A DNA stretch of 64,000 nucleotides from JAHBTB01 sp964451255 (GTDB taxonomy: Bacteria > Armatimonadota > Fimbriimonadia > Fimbriimonadales > Fimbriimonadaceae): assembly GCA_964451255.1 (NCBI GenBank), contig CAYVHL010000006.1, positions 1 through 64,000 of the forward strand, given 5' to 3'. Positions within the stretch are counted from its first letter, which is position 1, and each line of letters begins with the position of its first letter. A program made the translations under genes and the position numbers. This document shows positions 26,842 through 34,762 of this stretch, in pieces. Below the pieces are notes generated by a model that was not told the origin of the DNA, searched no databases, and worked only from the letters and a program-made list of their open reading frames with translations.

Positions 26842-27612
26842 ATGCGCCTCGCGACCTTCAACGTCAACTCCATCCGAGCCCGGTTGCCGCGCTTGTTGGA
26901 ATGGCTTCCCGAGGCAGACCCAGACGTGGTCGCGCTCCAAGAGACCAAGGTGGAGGACGAAAAGTTTCCGGTGGCTGACCTGGAAGCCGCCGGATACCAC
27001 GTCGCCATCTCGGGTCAGAAGTCGTATAACGGCGTCGCATTCCTGAGCAAGAAGCCGATCGAGGGGTTCGAGGTGGGCTACGCCAGGGGATTCGATGGCG
27101 ACTGCCGGGTCGTCCGGGCCGTGTTCGAAGACATTTTGGTCATCAACACCTATGTCCCAAACGGCACTGAGGTGGGGACCGACAAGTGGGAGTACAAGCT
27201 CGGCTGGCTGGACGCCTTCAACAGCTTTGTCAACGGGATCGCCAAGCCGACTGACAAGGTGGTCTGGCTGGGTGACATGAACATCGCGCCGACTCCGGCC
27301 GACGTGTACGAGTCGTCCCGGCTCCTGGGGCATGTCGGCCACCACCCCGAAGAGTTCGCACGGTTGGCCAAGATCAAGGAGTGGGGTTGGACGGACGTCT
27401 TCCGTCTGCAGGGCGACGACCCTGGCTACTACACGTTTTGGGACTTTCGCATCCCCATGAGCTACGAGCGCAACTTAGGCTGGCGGATCGACCACGTCTA
27501 CGTCACCGAGCCCCTGCTTGCCGCCACTGGCGGTTGCTGGGTCGACAAGGACATGCGCGCTCGTGAAAAGGCGTCCGACCACGCTCCGGTGGTCTTCAAC
27601 TTGAAGCCCTAA
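26842..27612 (+). CDS. xthA: Exodeoxyribonuclease III
   Basis: The 256-residue protein starts with MRLATFNVNSIRARL and carries the family motifs LQETKVEDEKFP (metal-binding Glu), LGDMNIAPTPADVY, YTFWDFR and the terminal SDHAPVVF. It is an AP endonuclease and 3'-5' exonuclease in base excision repair. CACAAT at 26830-26835, 6 bp before the ATG, suggests a leaderless message. Its frame is also open upstream, within the divergent gene, but the family start is clear. Confidence 0.95.
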   Translation: MRLATFNVNSIRARLPRLLEWLPEADPDVVALQETKVEDEKFPVADLEAAGYHVAISGQKSYNGVAFLSKKPIEGFEVGYARGFDGDCRVVRAVFEDILVINTYVPNGTEVGTDKWEYKLGWLDAFNSFVNGIAKPTDKVVWLGDMNIAPTPADVYESSRLLGHVGHHPEEFARLAKIKEWGWTDVFRLQGDDPGYYTFWDFRIPMSYERNLGWRIDHVYVTEPLLAATGGCWVDKDMRAREKASDHAPVVFNLKP

Positions 27613-27623
27613 AGACCGTTGGC

Positions 27624-28178
27624 CTAGGCGTCCGCCGTCGCAGGTTCCTGATCGGGTTCCTCTTCGGCCATCTCGGGCAGAGCTTCGGAAACGACCTCGG
27701 GCTCTGGTTCGTCCGCGGTCTCCGGGTGCTCGATGTCGAAGACGTTCACCTGGATGTGCATCACGACCTGCCTGTGGATGTCTAGCTCCACATCGTGCTT
27801 GCCAAGGCGTCGGATCGGCTGGACGAGCAAGACCGCCTTCTTTTCGACCTCGACACCTAGTTGTTGCTTCACGGCGTCCGCGACATCTTGCGACGTCACC
27901 GCTCCAAAGAGCCGCGTCCCGTCGCGCCCGACCTTTTGGCCGATCTTGACGACTTTGCCGTCGATCTTGGTCTTTGTGGCTTCGGCAGCTGCTTTGGTGT
28001 CAGCCAGGGCCGCGGCGATCTTGGCGTTTCGCCGGGCCAAGACTTCGACTTGCGTCTTGTCGGCAACCACGGCCATCCCGTGGGGAAAGAGAAAGTTGCG
28101 GGCGTAGCCGTCCTTGACGTTGACGACCTGGCCCTCTTTGCCCAGCTTGGGCACCGCTTGTTTCAGGATGACTTTCAT
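27624..28178 (-). CDS. rplI: 50S ribosomal protein L9 with acidic C-terminal extension
   Basis: The N-terminal half is standard L9 (MKVILKQAVPKLGKEGQVV, DGYARNFLFPHGMA), followed by the long connecting helix and the C-terminal domain with GRDGTRLFGAVTSQDVA. L9 is normally about 150 residues; this one is 184, with an acidic Glu/Pro/Asp-rich tail of about 35 residues after FDIEHPE. L9 binds 23S rRNA and helps reading-frame maintenance. The usual rpsF-ssb-rpsR neighbours are absent. Confidence 0.95.
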   Translation of the reverse strand: MKVILKQAVPKLGKEGQVVNVKDGYARNFLFPHGMAVVADKTQVEVLARRNAKIAAALADTKAAAEATKTKIDGKVVKIGQKVGRDGTRLFGAVTSQDVADAVKQQLGVEVEKKAVLLVQPIRRLGKHDVELDIHRQVVMHIQVNVFDIEHPETADEPEPEVVSEALPEMAEEEPDQEPATADA

Positions 28179-28196
28179 CTCGACCCTTCTTAAAAC

Positions 28197-29633
28197 CTAT
28201 CTTTTGATGCCGATCCCTATGGTCGGCGAATTGCGCTCGAAAATGCGCTCGACACCGATCCAACCGAGGAGCCCAGGGCCGAAGCCTAGTTTGAGCCGCA
28301 TGTCGAACTGGGTGTCGTTCAGGCCGAAGACGTCAGACGTAAGCCACGCGTTCGGCGCGAACGCGTAATCTACCCCAATGCCAGGCTTGCTGGCGTAGAC
28401 CCCGTACCGAAGGTCCATACGGGGGTTCAAGTTGTTCTGGAACTGCAGGTTGATCTTGTTCGACTCGAAGGCGTCGTAAAGGCCGAACCTTATCGCGTCT
28501 TTGCCGACAGGCACGATCGCGTTTACGTCCAAGCGGTTGTGCTCCGGATCCGTCTGGCGGACGACTCCGGCTTCCAGCCCGATCTGGGGGAGCTTCGCCC
28601 CGACCCCGGGCAATTTGATCTTGTCGACCGTGTCCTTGAACTTGGTCACAAGCTCGTCGATGTTCGTCGCAAGTTTGTTCGCCTTGTCGAGAAGCGTGTT
28701 CGTCTTTTCGGCGATCTCAATTCCGCTCCCGCTAATGGTGGCTCCATTCTTGGCCATGGTCTCGGCGTCCTTGGCGATGCGCGTCCCACTCTCGCTCATC
28801 TCCTTGAAGTTGGCCATCGTGGCCTTTAGGTTGTCCTTCAGTTGGGGGTCGTTCGTATAGGATCGCAAGTCCTCAACGAGCTTGTTGCCGTTCGCCGCCG
28901 CTTCGCTCAAGCTGGCCATCAGTTCTTTGGTCTTGCCTTCGAGCTCCCCATCTGTCGCGATCTGCTTGATCTTGGCGCTTACGGCCTGCAAGTTGTCCAT
29001 GCTCACTGACATCGAGGCAAGCATCTTGTTGACGTTGCCTTGGTTCTGGGTCAACATGCTGTTGAGGTTTCCGGCGAGCGCGCCAAACTTGGCCGCTGTC
29101 TCTTTGCTCTGGTCCATCAGGCCAGTCAGGCTTCCTTTGAGCTTCTCGTCGCCAAGCAGGTTCTGAAACGCCACCAGCGTCTTGTTGAGCTCCTTAATTG
29201 TCTGTGTGGTGTCCGGGACGACCCCTTCAAGCGGCCCAAGAAGCTTTCCGGGGATGGGGTCACCCTCGTTGTTCGGCTCATAGTAACCCTCTCCAGGAAG
29301 CAGTCGTTGGATCAACACCTGCTTGTCGCCGATCGAGACGAAGGAGGTGGGCAATGTTGCGACAGACGATCTGGGGATCCGTTGGCCATGCCTGATGGCT
29401 AACTCGACGACCGCCTTGTTGTCGATGTCCAGGTGCACCTTCTCAACTCTGCCAATTTGTACTCCCGAGAGCAATACCGGCGCCCCGCTGGCCAAGCCGC
29501 CTGCGTCGTTGAACTTGGCGAAGTAGTTGTCAGTCTTCTCAGCGAGGAATCCCTTTTGCAAGACGGCGAAACCACCGACGAGGAGGCCGACGAAAAGGAC
29601 GACAAACAGTCCGACTTGCCAAGCGGCCCGCAT
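28197..29633 (-). CDS. MlaD/MCE family protein with coiled-coil and C-terminal beta domain
   Basis: From ATG 29633 the product is 478 residues. One N-terminal membrane helix (residues 5-27) is followed by an MCE domain (about 30-110; GLASGAPVLLSGVQIGRVEKV), a long coiled-coil region (about 130-330) and a C-terminal domain of alternating strands (DLRYGVYASKPGIGVDY, FDMRLKLGFGPG) that resembles an outer-membrane beta domain. MlaD proteins move lipids between membranes. No mlaE or mlaF homologue is adjacent. TATAAT lies 6 bp before the ATG, so the message is probably leaderless. Confidence 0.88.
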   Translation of the reverse strand: MRAAWQVGLFVVLFVGLLVGGFAVLQKGFLAEKTDNYFAKFNDAGGLASGAPVLLSGVQIGRVEKVHLDIDNKAVVELAIRHGQRIPRSSVATLPTSFVSIGDKQVLIQRLLPGEGYYEPNNEGDPIPGKLLGPLEGVVPDTTQTIKELNKTLVAFQNLLGDEKLKGSLTGLMDQSKETAAKFGALAGNLNSMLTQNQGNVNKMLASMSVSMDNLQAVSAKIKQIATDGELEGKTKELMASLSEAAANGNKLVEDLRSYTNDPQLKDNLKATMANFKEMSESGTRIAKDAETMAKNGATISGSGIEIAEKTNTLLDKANKLATNIDELVTKFKDTVDKIKLPGVGAKLPQIGLEAGVVRQTDPEHNRLDVNAIVPVGKDAIRFGLYDAFESNKINLQFQNNLNPRMDLRYGVYASKPGIGVDYAFAPNAWLTSDVFGLNDTQFDMRLKLGFGPGLLGWIGVERIFERNSPTIGIGIKR

Positions 29634-30017
29634 ACCCGTATTATAGCGGTCGCGCCCCACACCTTCCGGTATGGAGGACGCAGCTACGGCCGTGCTTAGC
29701 CGAAGGCAATGTGGCCTTGTGGCCCTCTAGGGGGCCACGCTGCCCCCTGGCCAAGTGAGTTGCAGCCCGTGCGATTGTTTACAGGCGGGCAAATCGGCGC
29801 GGCCAGTGCCCGCGCGGTCCATGTAGCCCCACAAAGAAACCAGGTTCAGCGCGAATCCTGGGGTCGCGGTCTGGGGTGAGGGGAATGGGCAGCCGACCAT
29901 AGGGGAAGTACCAAAGCCCGAGTGGGCCCATGGCACAAGGACAAGACGACAGTCGTCTATCAGAGTGACGGTGGGACAGACCAGCAAGGTAGTCCTGCCA
30001 GGAGACAAAATCACAGT
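29634..30017. other. 384-bp divergent intergenic region before clpC
   Basis: It holds the mlaD-like promoter (TATAAT read leftward at 29645-29640) and presumably the clpC promoter. A 7-bp inverted repeat (29719-29725 with 29732-29738) lies inside. An AGGAG ribosome site near 29999-30003 precedes clpC. I see no CtsR or CIRCE operator and no gene. Confidence 0.5.
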
Positions 30018-32522
30018 ATGTGGCAACGGTTCACAGAACGGGCTAGGAAGGTCGTCTTCTACGCCCAAGAAGAAGCGCAGAAGTTCGGAGAAGGCTATGT
30101 CTCGACCGAACACCTGTTGCTCGGCCTGGTCCGCGAAACGGACAGCGTGGCCGCCCGAGTGCTCGAACGCCTCGGAGTGAGCCTCAGCCGCATTCGGTCA
30201 GAGGTCGAGAAGCAGCTGCCCCGTGGCGAGGCCCGGCAAAGCCAAGACATGACCCTGACACCGCGGGCCAAGCGGGTGATCGACCTGGCCTATGACGAGG
30301 CCAGGAACCTCAACAACAACTACATCGGTACGGAGCACCTGTTGCTTGGCCTCATCCGCGAGGGTGACGGCCTGGCAGGAAGGGTGCTGTCCAAACTCGG
30401 CGTGGAGCTCGAAAGGGCCCGACGCGAGGTGATGGCCCTGCAGGACAACGACACCCAGACGCGCAGCAGCGGCGGGTCGTCCAAGGCCAGCGGAGCCCCG
30501 TCGGGCGGCGGAGGAGCGAAGACCCAGACTCTCGACGAGTTCGGGCGCGACCTCACCGACCTCGCACGCGAGGGCAAGCTCGACCCGGTGGTCGGACGCC
30601 AGCAGGAGATCGAGCGTGTCATGCAGATCCTGACCCGGCGGACCAAAAACAACCCGTGCCTGATCGGCGAGCCAGGCGTTGGCAAAACCGCCATCGCCGA
30701 GGGCTTGGCCCTGCGCATCGTCAGCGGCGACATCCCCGACCTGCTCAAAGACAAGCGGTTGGTCGCCCTCGACTTGGCGGGCCTTGTCGCCGGCACGAAA
30801 TATCGCGGCGAATTCGAAGAAAGAATGAAGAAGGTGATGGAGGAAGTGCGCCGGGCCGAGGGCCAGGTCATCCTCTTCATCGACGAGCTGCACACGCTGG
30901 TCGGGGCTGGGGCCGCAGAAGGCGCCATCGACGCCAGCAACATCATGAAACCGGCTCTGGCGCGCGGCGAACTGCAATGCATCGGCGCGACCACCCAGGA
31001 CGAATTCAGAAAGTACATCGAGAAGGACGCCGCTTTGGAGCGGCGATTCCAAGCTGTCAAGGTGCGCGAACCAAACGAAGAAGAAGCGGTCGACATCTTG
31101 AAAGGGCTCCGCGAGCGATACGAGGCGCATCACAACGTCGAGATAACCGACGACGCTATCACCGCCGCGGTCCAGCTTTCAATGCGGTACATCACGGACC
31201 GCACCCTGCCCGACAAGGCCATCGACTTGATCGACGAGGCCGCCAGCCGCGTCCGGTTGCAAGAGAGCCTGCCACCTAGCGAGGTGCGGCAGGACAAGGT
31301 GAAACTCAACAGCCTCCGCGCCGAGATCGACCACCAACGCCGCCACCCGGAAGGCGAGAAGCTGGAGACCCTCGAACGCGAGTTCGAAGACCTTGAGCAA
31401 AGCATCCTTGAGCGCGAAGACACTTGGAACGACCGAGAGCGCGAGACTCCGGTGGTTGGCGAGCACGAGATCGCCTCGATCGTCCAAAGTTGGACCGGCA
31501 TCCCGGTCACAAGGTTGGTCGAAGGTGAGCAGCAGAAGCTCCTTCGTATGGAGGAAGACCTCCACCGCCGCATCATCGGCCAGAGCGACGCAGTCGAAGC
31601 GGTCAGCCGGGCGATCCGACGGGCCAGAAGCGGCCTGAAGGATCCAAAGCGGCCCATAGCGAGCTTTGTGTTCCTCGGCCCCACAGGCGTCGGCAAGACC
31701 GAACTCGCCAAGGCGCTCGCCGAGTACCTGTACGAGAAGGAATCGAACATGGTTCGAATCGACATGTCCGAGTACATGGAGCGGTTCAGCGTCAGCCGCT
31801 TGGTCGGCGCACCCCCCGGATACGTCGGCTACGACGAGGGCGGCCAGCTGACCGAGCAGGTGCGGCGCAACCCGTACTGTGTCGTGTTGCTGGACGAGAT
31901 CGAAAAGGCCAACCCCGAAGTCTTCAACCTGCTACTGCAGGTGATGGAAGACGGGCAGCTGACTGACAGCCAAGGCCGCACCGTCGACTTCCGAAACACG
32001 CTCATCATCATGACGTCCAACGTGGGTGTCAGGCCGATCGAACTCGACAAGGGGCTCGGATTCCGCGAGGTCGCGCAAGACATCAACGATCCGCGCACCT
32101 ATGAACAGATGAAGAACAAGATGCTGGAGGAGATGAAGAAGCTCTTCCGGCCCGAGTTCCTCAACCGCGTCGACGAGACGATCGTCTTCCAGCACCTGAA
32201 GCGTGAAGAGATCCTGACCATCGCCGACCTCTATCTGAAGCGAGTGAACCAGCAAGCCGCCAGCATCGGCTTGACTATCGAGCTCAGTGAGGCGGTGAAG
32301 GACTTGCTCGTCGACAAGGGCTACGACCCCAACCTCGGCGCCCGTCCGCTCCGCCGCGCGGTCCAACGGTACATCGAGGATCCGCTTAGCGAACAGCTGT
32401 TGCTGAACACCTTCATCGCCGGGGACACGGTCGTGGCCGACGTGGACGCTGACGGAATCGTCAAGTTCTCGAAGAAGTCACCCGGGAAGAGCAAGGAAAA
32501 GCCCGAACTGGTCAAGAACTGA
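30018..32522 (+). CDS. clpC: ATP-dependent Clp protease ATP-binding subunit ClpC
   Basis: The 834-residue AAA+ unfoldase has two Clp N repeats at the start (ERARKVVFYAQEEA, then TPRAKRVIDLAYDEA), a Gly/Ser linker, ATPase domain 1 with Walker A GEPGVGKTA at about residue 216, a middle coiled-coil/UVR-like region near 430-470, and ATPase domain 2 with GPTGVGKTE near 554. The end is Lys-rich (SKKSPGKSKEKPELVKN). With ClpP it degrades unfolded proteins. The mcsA-mcsB-ctsR genes that often accompany clpC are absent. ATG 30018 is the family start. Confidence 0.96.
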   Translation: MWQRFTERARKVVFYAQEEAQKFGEGYVSTEHLLLGLVRETDSVAARVLERLGVSLSRIRSEVEKQLPRGEARQSQDMTLTPRAKRVIDLAYDEARNLNNNYIGTEHLLLGLIREGDGLAGRVLSKLGVELERARREVMALQDNDTQTRSSGGSSKASGAPSGGGGAKTQTLDEFGRDLTDLAREGKLDPVVGRQQEIERVMQILTRRTKNNPCLIGEPGVGKTAIAEGLALRIVSGDIPDLLKDKRLVALDLAGLVAGTKYRGEFEERMKKVMEEVRRAEGQVILFIDELHTLVGAGAAEGAIDASNIMKPALARGELQCIGATTQDEFRKYIEKDAALERRFQAVKVREPNEEEAVDILKGLRERYEAHHNVEITDDAITAAVQLSMRYITDRTLPDKAIDLIDEAASRVRLQESLPPSEVRQDKVKLNSLRAEIDHQRRHPEGEKLETLEREFEDLEQSILEREDTWNDRERETPVVGEHEIASIVQSWTGIPVTRLVEGEQQKLLRMEEDLHRRIIGQSDAVEAVSRAIRRARSGLKDPKRPIASFVFLGPTGVGKTELAKALAEYLYEKESNMVRIDMSEYMERFSVSRLVGAPPGYVGYDEGGQLTEQVRRNPYCVVLLDEIEKANPEVFNLLLQVMEDGQLTDSQGRTVDFRNTLIIMTSNVGVRPIELDKGLGFREVAQDINDPRTYEQMKNKMLEEMKKLFRPEFLNRVDETIVFQHLKREEILTIADLYLKRVNQQAASIGLTIELSEAVKDLLVDKGYDPNLGARPLRRAVQRYIEDPLSEQLLLNTFIAGDTVVADVDADGIVKFSKKSPGKSKEKPELVKN

Positions 32523-32542
32523 ACCTCGGTTGCGAGCAAGAG

Positions 32543-32575
32543 AATGGCCCGGCGCTTCAGTTCCGCCGGGCCATT
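32543..32575 (+). terminator. Rho-independent terminator of clpC
   Basis: A 12-bp perfect stem (AATGGCCCGGCG / CGCCGGGCCATT) with a 9-nt loop is followed by TTTTC, about 20 nt after the clpC stop. Confidence 0.9.
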
Positions 32576-32716
32576 TTCATGGTTGAACCACTTGCTTTCA
32601 CTCCAGTTTCGACGACCGTCTCTGCAACCTTACCTTTCGTCAATACTTGTCTACAAACATACCGGATGCCTCAGGCCTCCGTAGATGAAGCAGGCATCTG
32701 CTTGGTTCCAAATGAA

Positions 32717-32752
32717 TCATGGGCCTTAAGGCCCATGACGAGGGGGGGGGGG
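32717..32752. promoter_or_regulatory. 22-bp palindrome followed by an 11-G tract
   Basis: Positions 32717-32738 are a perfect palindrome centred on CCTTAAGG. Three bases later comes a run of eleven G (32742-32752). The pair lies 38-73 bp upstream of the first gene of the pilin/Cys-rich cassette. Long G tracts slip during replication, so this could alter promoter spacing. The remaining sequence from 32576 to 32789 holds no gene I can support. Confidence 0.5.
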
Positions 32753-32789
32753 CGGGAGATAGTCTATTGGCAAAGAGTGAGTGAGTCAG

Positions 32790-32945
32790 ATGAACTTCTT
32801 CAAGCTCAGTCGATCGCCTGTGGTGGCACATGCCCTTTGCTGGCTGGCCTTGGGACTGGCAATCATGGCGATGCAGTCCGATTCCACCACGAGGCTTAGC
32901 CTATTCCAGAAGGTGAGCCCCTCTGTATGTAAGGTGAGCGAATGA
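32790..32945 (+). CDS. Small single-helix membrane protein coupled to a prepilin gene
   Basis: The 51-residue product has a basic N-terminus (MNFFKLSRSP), a hydrophobic helix (about residues 11-29, AHALCWLALGLAIMAMQ) and a short polar tail. The stop overlaps the prepilin ATG by 4 nt (ATGA), which argues that it is translated. A GTGAGTGAGT stretch precedes it but no strong ribosome site. No family recognised. GC content is clearly lower than in clpC upstream. Confidence 0.5.
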   Translation: MNFFKLSRSPVVAHALCWLALGLAIMAMQSDSTTRLSLFQKVSPSVCKVSE

Positions 32946-33541
32946 AGTCGAGATCAGCTTTCACGCTTGTTGAAGTTTTGGTCGTCATTTCAATCTTGGT
33001 GATCCTTGCAGCGATTCTGTTCATGGCGGCATCTCCGCAACGGGCTTTGGCAAGGCGAACTTCGTGCGGCTTCCAAATGAAGCAACTCTACATCGCGCTC
33101 TATCAATACGCCCAAGATAATGATGAGGACACGACCTATCCGGAGTTAAATGGGCTGACATACGTAGATCTGAATAGGATCAAAAGTATAGTCAAACCAT
33201 ATGGAGTGTCAGATAGCCAGTTCTATTGCCCTTCATCTCCGGCCACGTTCCATAGATTGTACACCACATATGGATTTTCTATAGATAGTACGCGCAACTT
33301 GGACGGTGACAAGCGCAAGGCAGCCGTGGAAGCTTGGCGGAAGGATCGGCGGGCGAAGTATGGAGATGAGGTTCCCCTGATATTTTGTCCAGTCCATGAT
33401 GAATTTGAGGTACAGGGGACTGACGGGCCGAATTGGAGGGCCAAACCACCGTTCTTGCTTTGGATAGATCGATATGGTGCCCTCAAATCTGGTAGGAACC
33501 CGTCTGTCGTAAGAATTCGCTATTCGGATTTTATTCATTAG
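32942..33541 (+). CDS. Prepilin-type N-terminal cleavage/methylation protein (cassette A)
   Basis: The 199-residue protein starts with a short basic leader and the type IV prepilin motif SA-FTLVEVLVV followed by a hydrophobic helix to about residue 28. Cleavage would fall before Phe, with Glu at +5. The rest is polar, with FQMKQLYIALYQYAQDNDED resembling DUF1559-type pseudopilins common in Armatimonadota and Planctomycetes. It is a single pilin gene with no assembly genes nearby. It overlaps the small membrane gene and precedes the Cys-rich gene by 20 bp. Confidence 0.85.
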   Translation: MKSRSAFTLVEVLVVISILVILAAILFMAASPQRALARRTSCGFQMKQLYIALYQYAQDNDEDTTYPELNGLTYVDLNRIKSIVKPYGVSDSQFYCPSSPATFHRLYTTYGFSIDSTRNLDGDKRKAAVEAWRKDRRAKYGDEVPLIFCPVHDEFEVQGTDGPNWRAKPPFLLWIDRYGALKSGRNPSVVRIRYSDFIH

Positions 33542-33561
33542 CTTGGTATGGATGTGTCACG

Positions 33562-33912
33562 ATGAATAACAATTCAATCAATCACATTATCGTTTCAGTG
33601 ACCGGTGTGGCCGCCGCGCTTCTCGTTCTAGTGAATACGGCCTATGCCTTCGATAACACGCCATGCAACGAGCCGATCACGCCTTCAGGCGGCGCCGGAT
33701 GCACCCTTCTTATACACGTGGATAAGCCATTTCCTTGTTGCAACACTCCTCTTCCAGGCAAGTGTTGTGCCCGCACTTGCTTCGTATCCGAGTGCATCGG
33801 GTCCGGATGCCCGTCGGGATCGAAATCCCAGGCAAATCCAGATAGCCAAAGCGACGGGACTTGCAATGGGGCCACTGGGCTTTGTCAGACGGGTTCAGGT
33901 GGCGGAGGATGA
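33562..33912 (+). CDS. Secreted cysteine-rich small protein (cassette A)
   Basis: The 116-residue product has a signal peptide (about 1-29, ending NTAYAF) and a mature region with 11 cysteines, including CC pairs (FPCCN, GKCCARTC) and CIGSGCPSG, then a Gly-rich end. Such spacing suggests a disulfide-stabilised extracellular peptide. No family recognised. It follows the prepilin gene by 20 bp. Similar architecture, with little sequence identity, is seen in the genes at 42255 and 53766. Confidence 0.75.
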   Translation: MNNNSINHIIVSVTGVAAALLVLVNTAYAFDNTPCNEPITPSGGAGCTLLIHVDKPFPCCNTPLPGKCCARTCFVSECIGSGCPSGSKSQANPDSQSDGTCNGATGLCQTGSGGGG

Positions 33913-33936
33913 TGCGGCGTCGATAAGAGAGTGAAC

Positions 33937-34014
33937 ATGGATGGTGAATCGTTACCGGAATTTGATGAGCCGGAGTTTCGAGCTATCAATTCAGGTCAAG
34001 GAGGCGCCTCATGA
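33937..34014 (+). CDS. Possible 25-residue ORF or gene remnant at the end of cassette A
   Basis: An ATG at 33937 opens 25 codons of acidic, non-hydrophobic sequence (MDGESLPEFDEPEF and so on) to a TGA at 34012. It overlaps the 3' end of the DapA-like gene on the other strand by 29 bp. It may be the truncated start of a further cassette gene cut off by that junction. Confidence 0.2.
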   Translation: MDGESLPEFDEPEFRAINSGQGGAS

Positions 34015-34762
34015 TGCCGCGTCCCGTGTCGTCAAGCGGCAGGTAAGGGCCTCTGGGCGGCCCAGACTCTAGCCCCATCATCTCGGTGGCCGCCTTGCCG
34101 AATCGGATCGGCCCAGCCAGTCGCCAGAGTCCCTGCGCCACATGGCCTGTCGTCTGCCAAGCACCCAGGATGACCTGTGCCCGCATCGGCCCGAGCACGG
34201 CAAGGGGCGTGCACATACCGTCTGCGCAGACGAACTCACAGGTCGAAGACCCACGCGACAATTGGAAGCCTTCAAGTCCGTGCTGGCCTAACGATTTTGC
34301 GTATTGTTTCTCGACTTCAATCTCGGGGACGGCTTTGATTGTGCCTTCCGGGAGGTCAAGGAAGCTGACTGGGATCTGTCCGTGGCGGCGGACGACGTTC
34401 ACCAAGTTCCGGGACTCGACCGCGTTCAAGTGCATGGTCGGTGGCAACGAGACCACCGCTGCCCGTGCGCCGTGACGGGCGCCGTGCTGGCAAAGGTCGA
34501 CCATCGCAGAGGTCGTGTGGGCGGAAGCGTTGACCACGACGGGCAGGCCCGCGCATTCGCGCATCGTCCACTCGACTGACTCTTTACGTTCGCTCAAGGC
34601 CAGGGCAGACCACTCGGCGATCGAGGAGCCCACGACGAAACCCGCCGCGCCCATTTCACGATACGCCCGCACGAGCTTCGCCATCCGAACCTCGCTGACG
34701 CTCGTGGTGTCGTCCGTGTACGGGCTGATGAGCGGAACGAGAAAGGCAGATGGCAAGTTCAT
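33986..34762 (-). CDS. Dihydrodipicolinate synthase (DapA) family protein lacking the catalytic lysine
   Basis: From ATG 34762 (ribosome site GAGGAAG) the product is 258 residues. The N-terminus (AFLVPLISPYTDDTTSV, GAAGFVVGSSIAEWSALA, ERKESVEW) is typical of DapA/NAL aldolases. The Schiff-base segment, normally GIKxSSG, reads GFQLSRG with Gln in place of Lys, and the usual Tyr in YNxP is absent (SFLDLPEG). A conventional aldolase mechanism is therefore unlikely. It overlaps the methyltransferase gene by 4 nt. Confidence 0.75.
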   Translation of the reverse strand: MNLPSAFLVPLISPYTDDTTSVSEVRMAKLVRAYREMGAAGFVVGSSIAEWSALALSERKESVEWTMRECAGLPVVVNASAHTTSAMVDLCQHGARHGARAAVVSLPPTMHLNAVESRNLVNVVRRHGQIPVSFLDLPEGTIKAVPEIEVEKQYAKSLGQHGLEGFQLSRGSSTCEFVCADGMCTPLAVLGPMRAQVILGAWQTTGHVAQGLWRLAGPIRFGKAATEMMGLESGPPRGPYLPLDDTGRGIMRRLLDLN

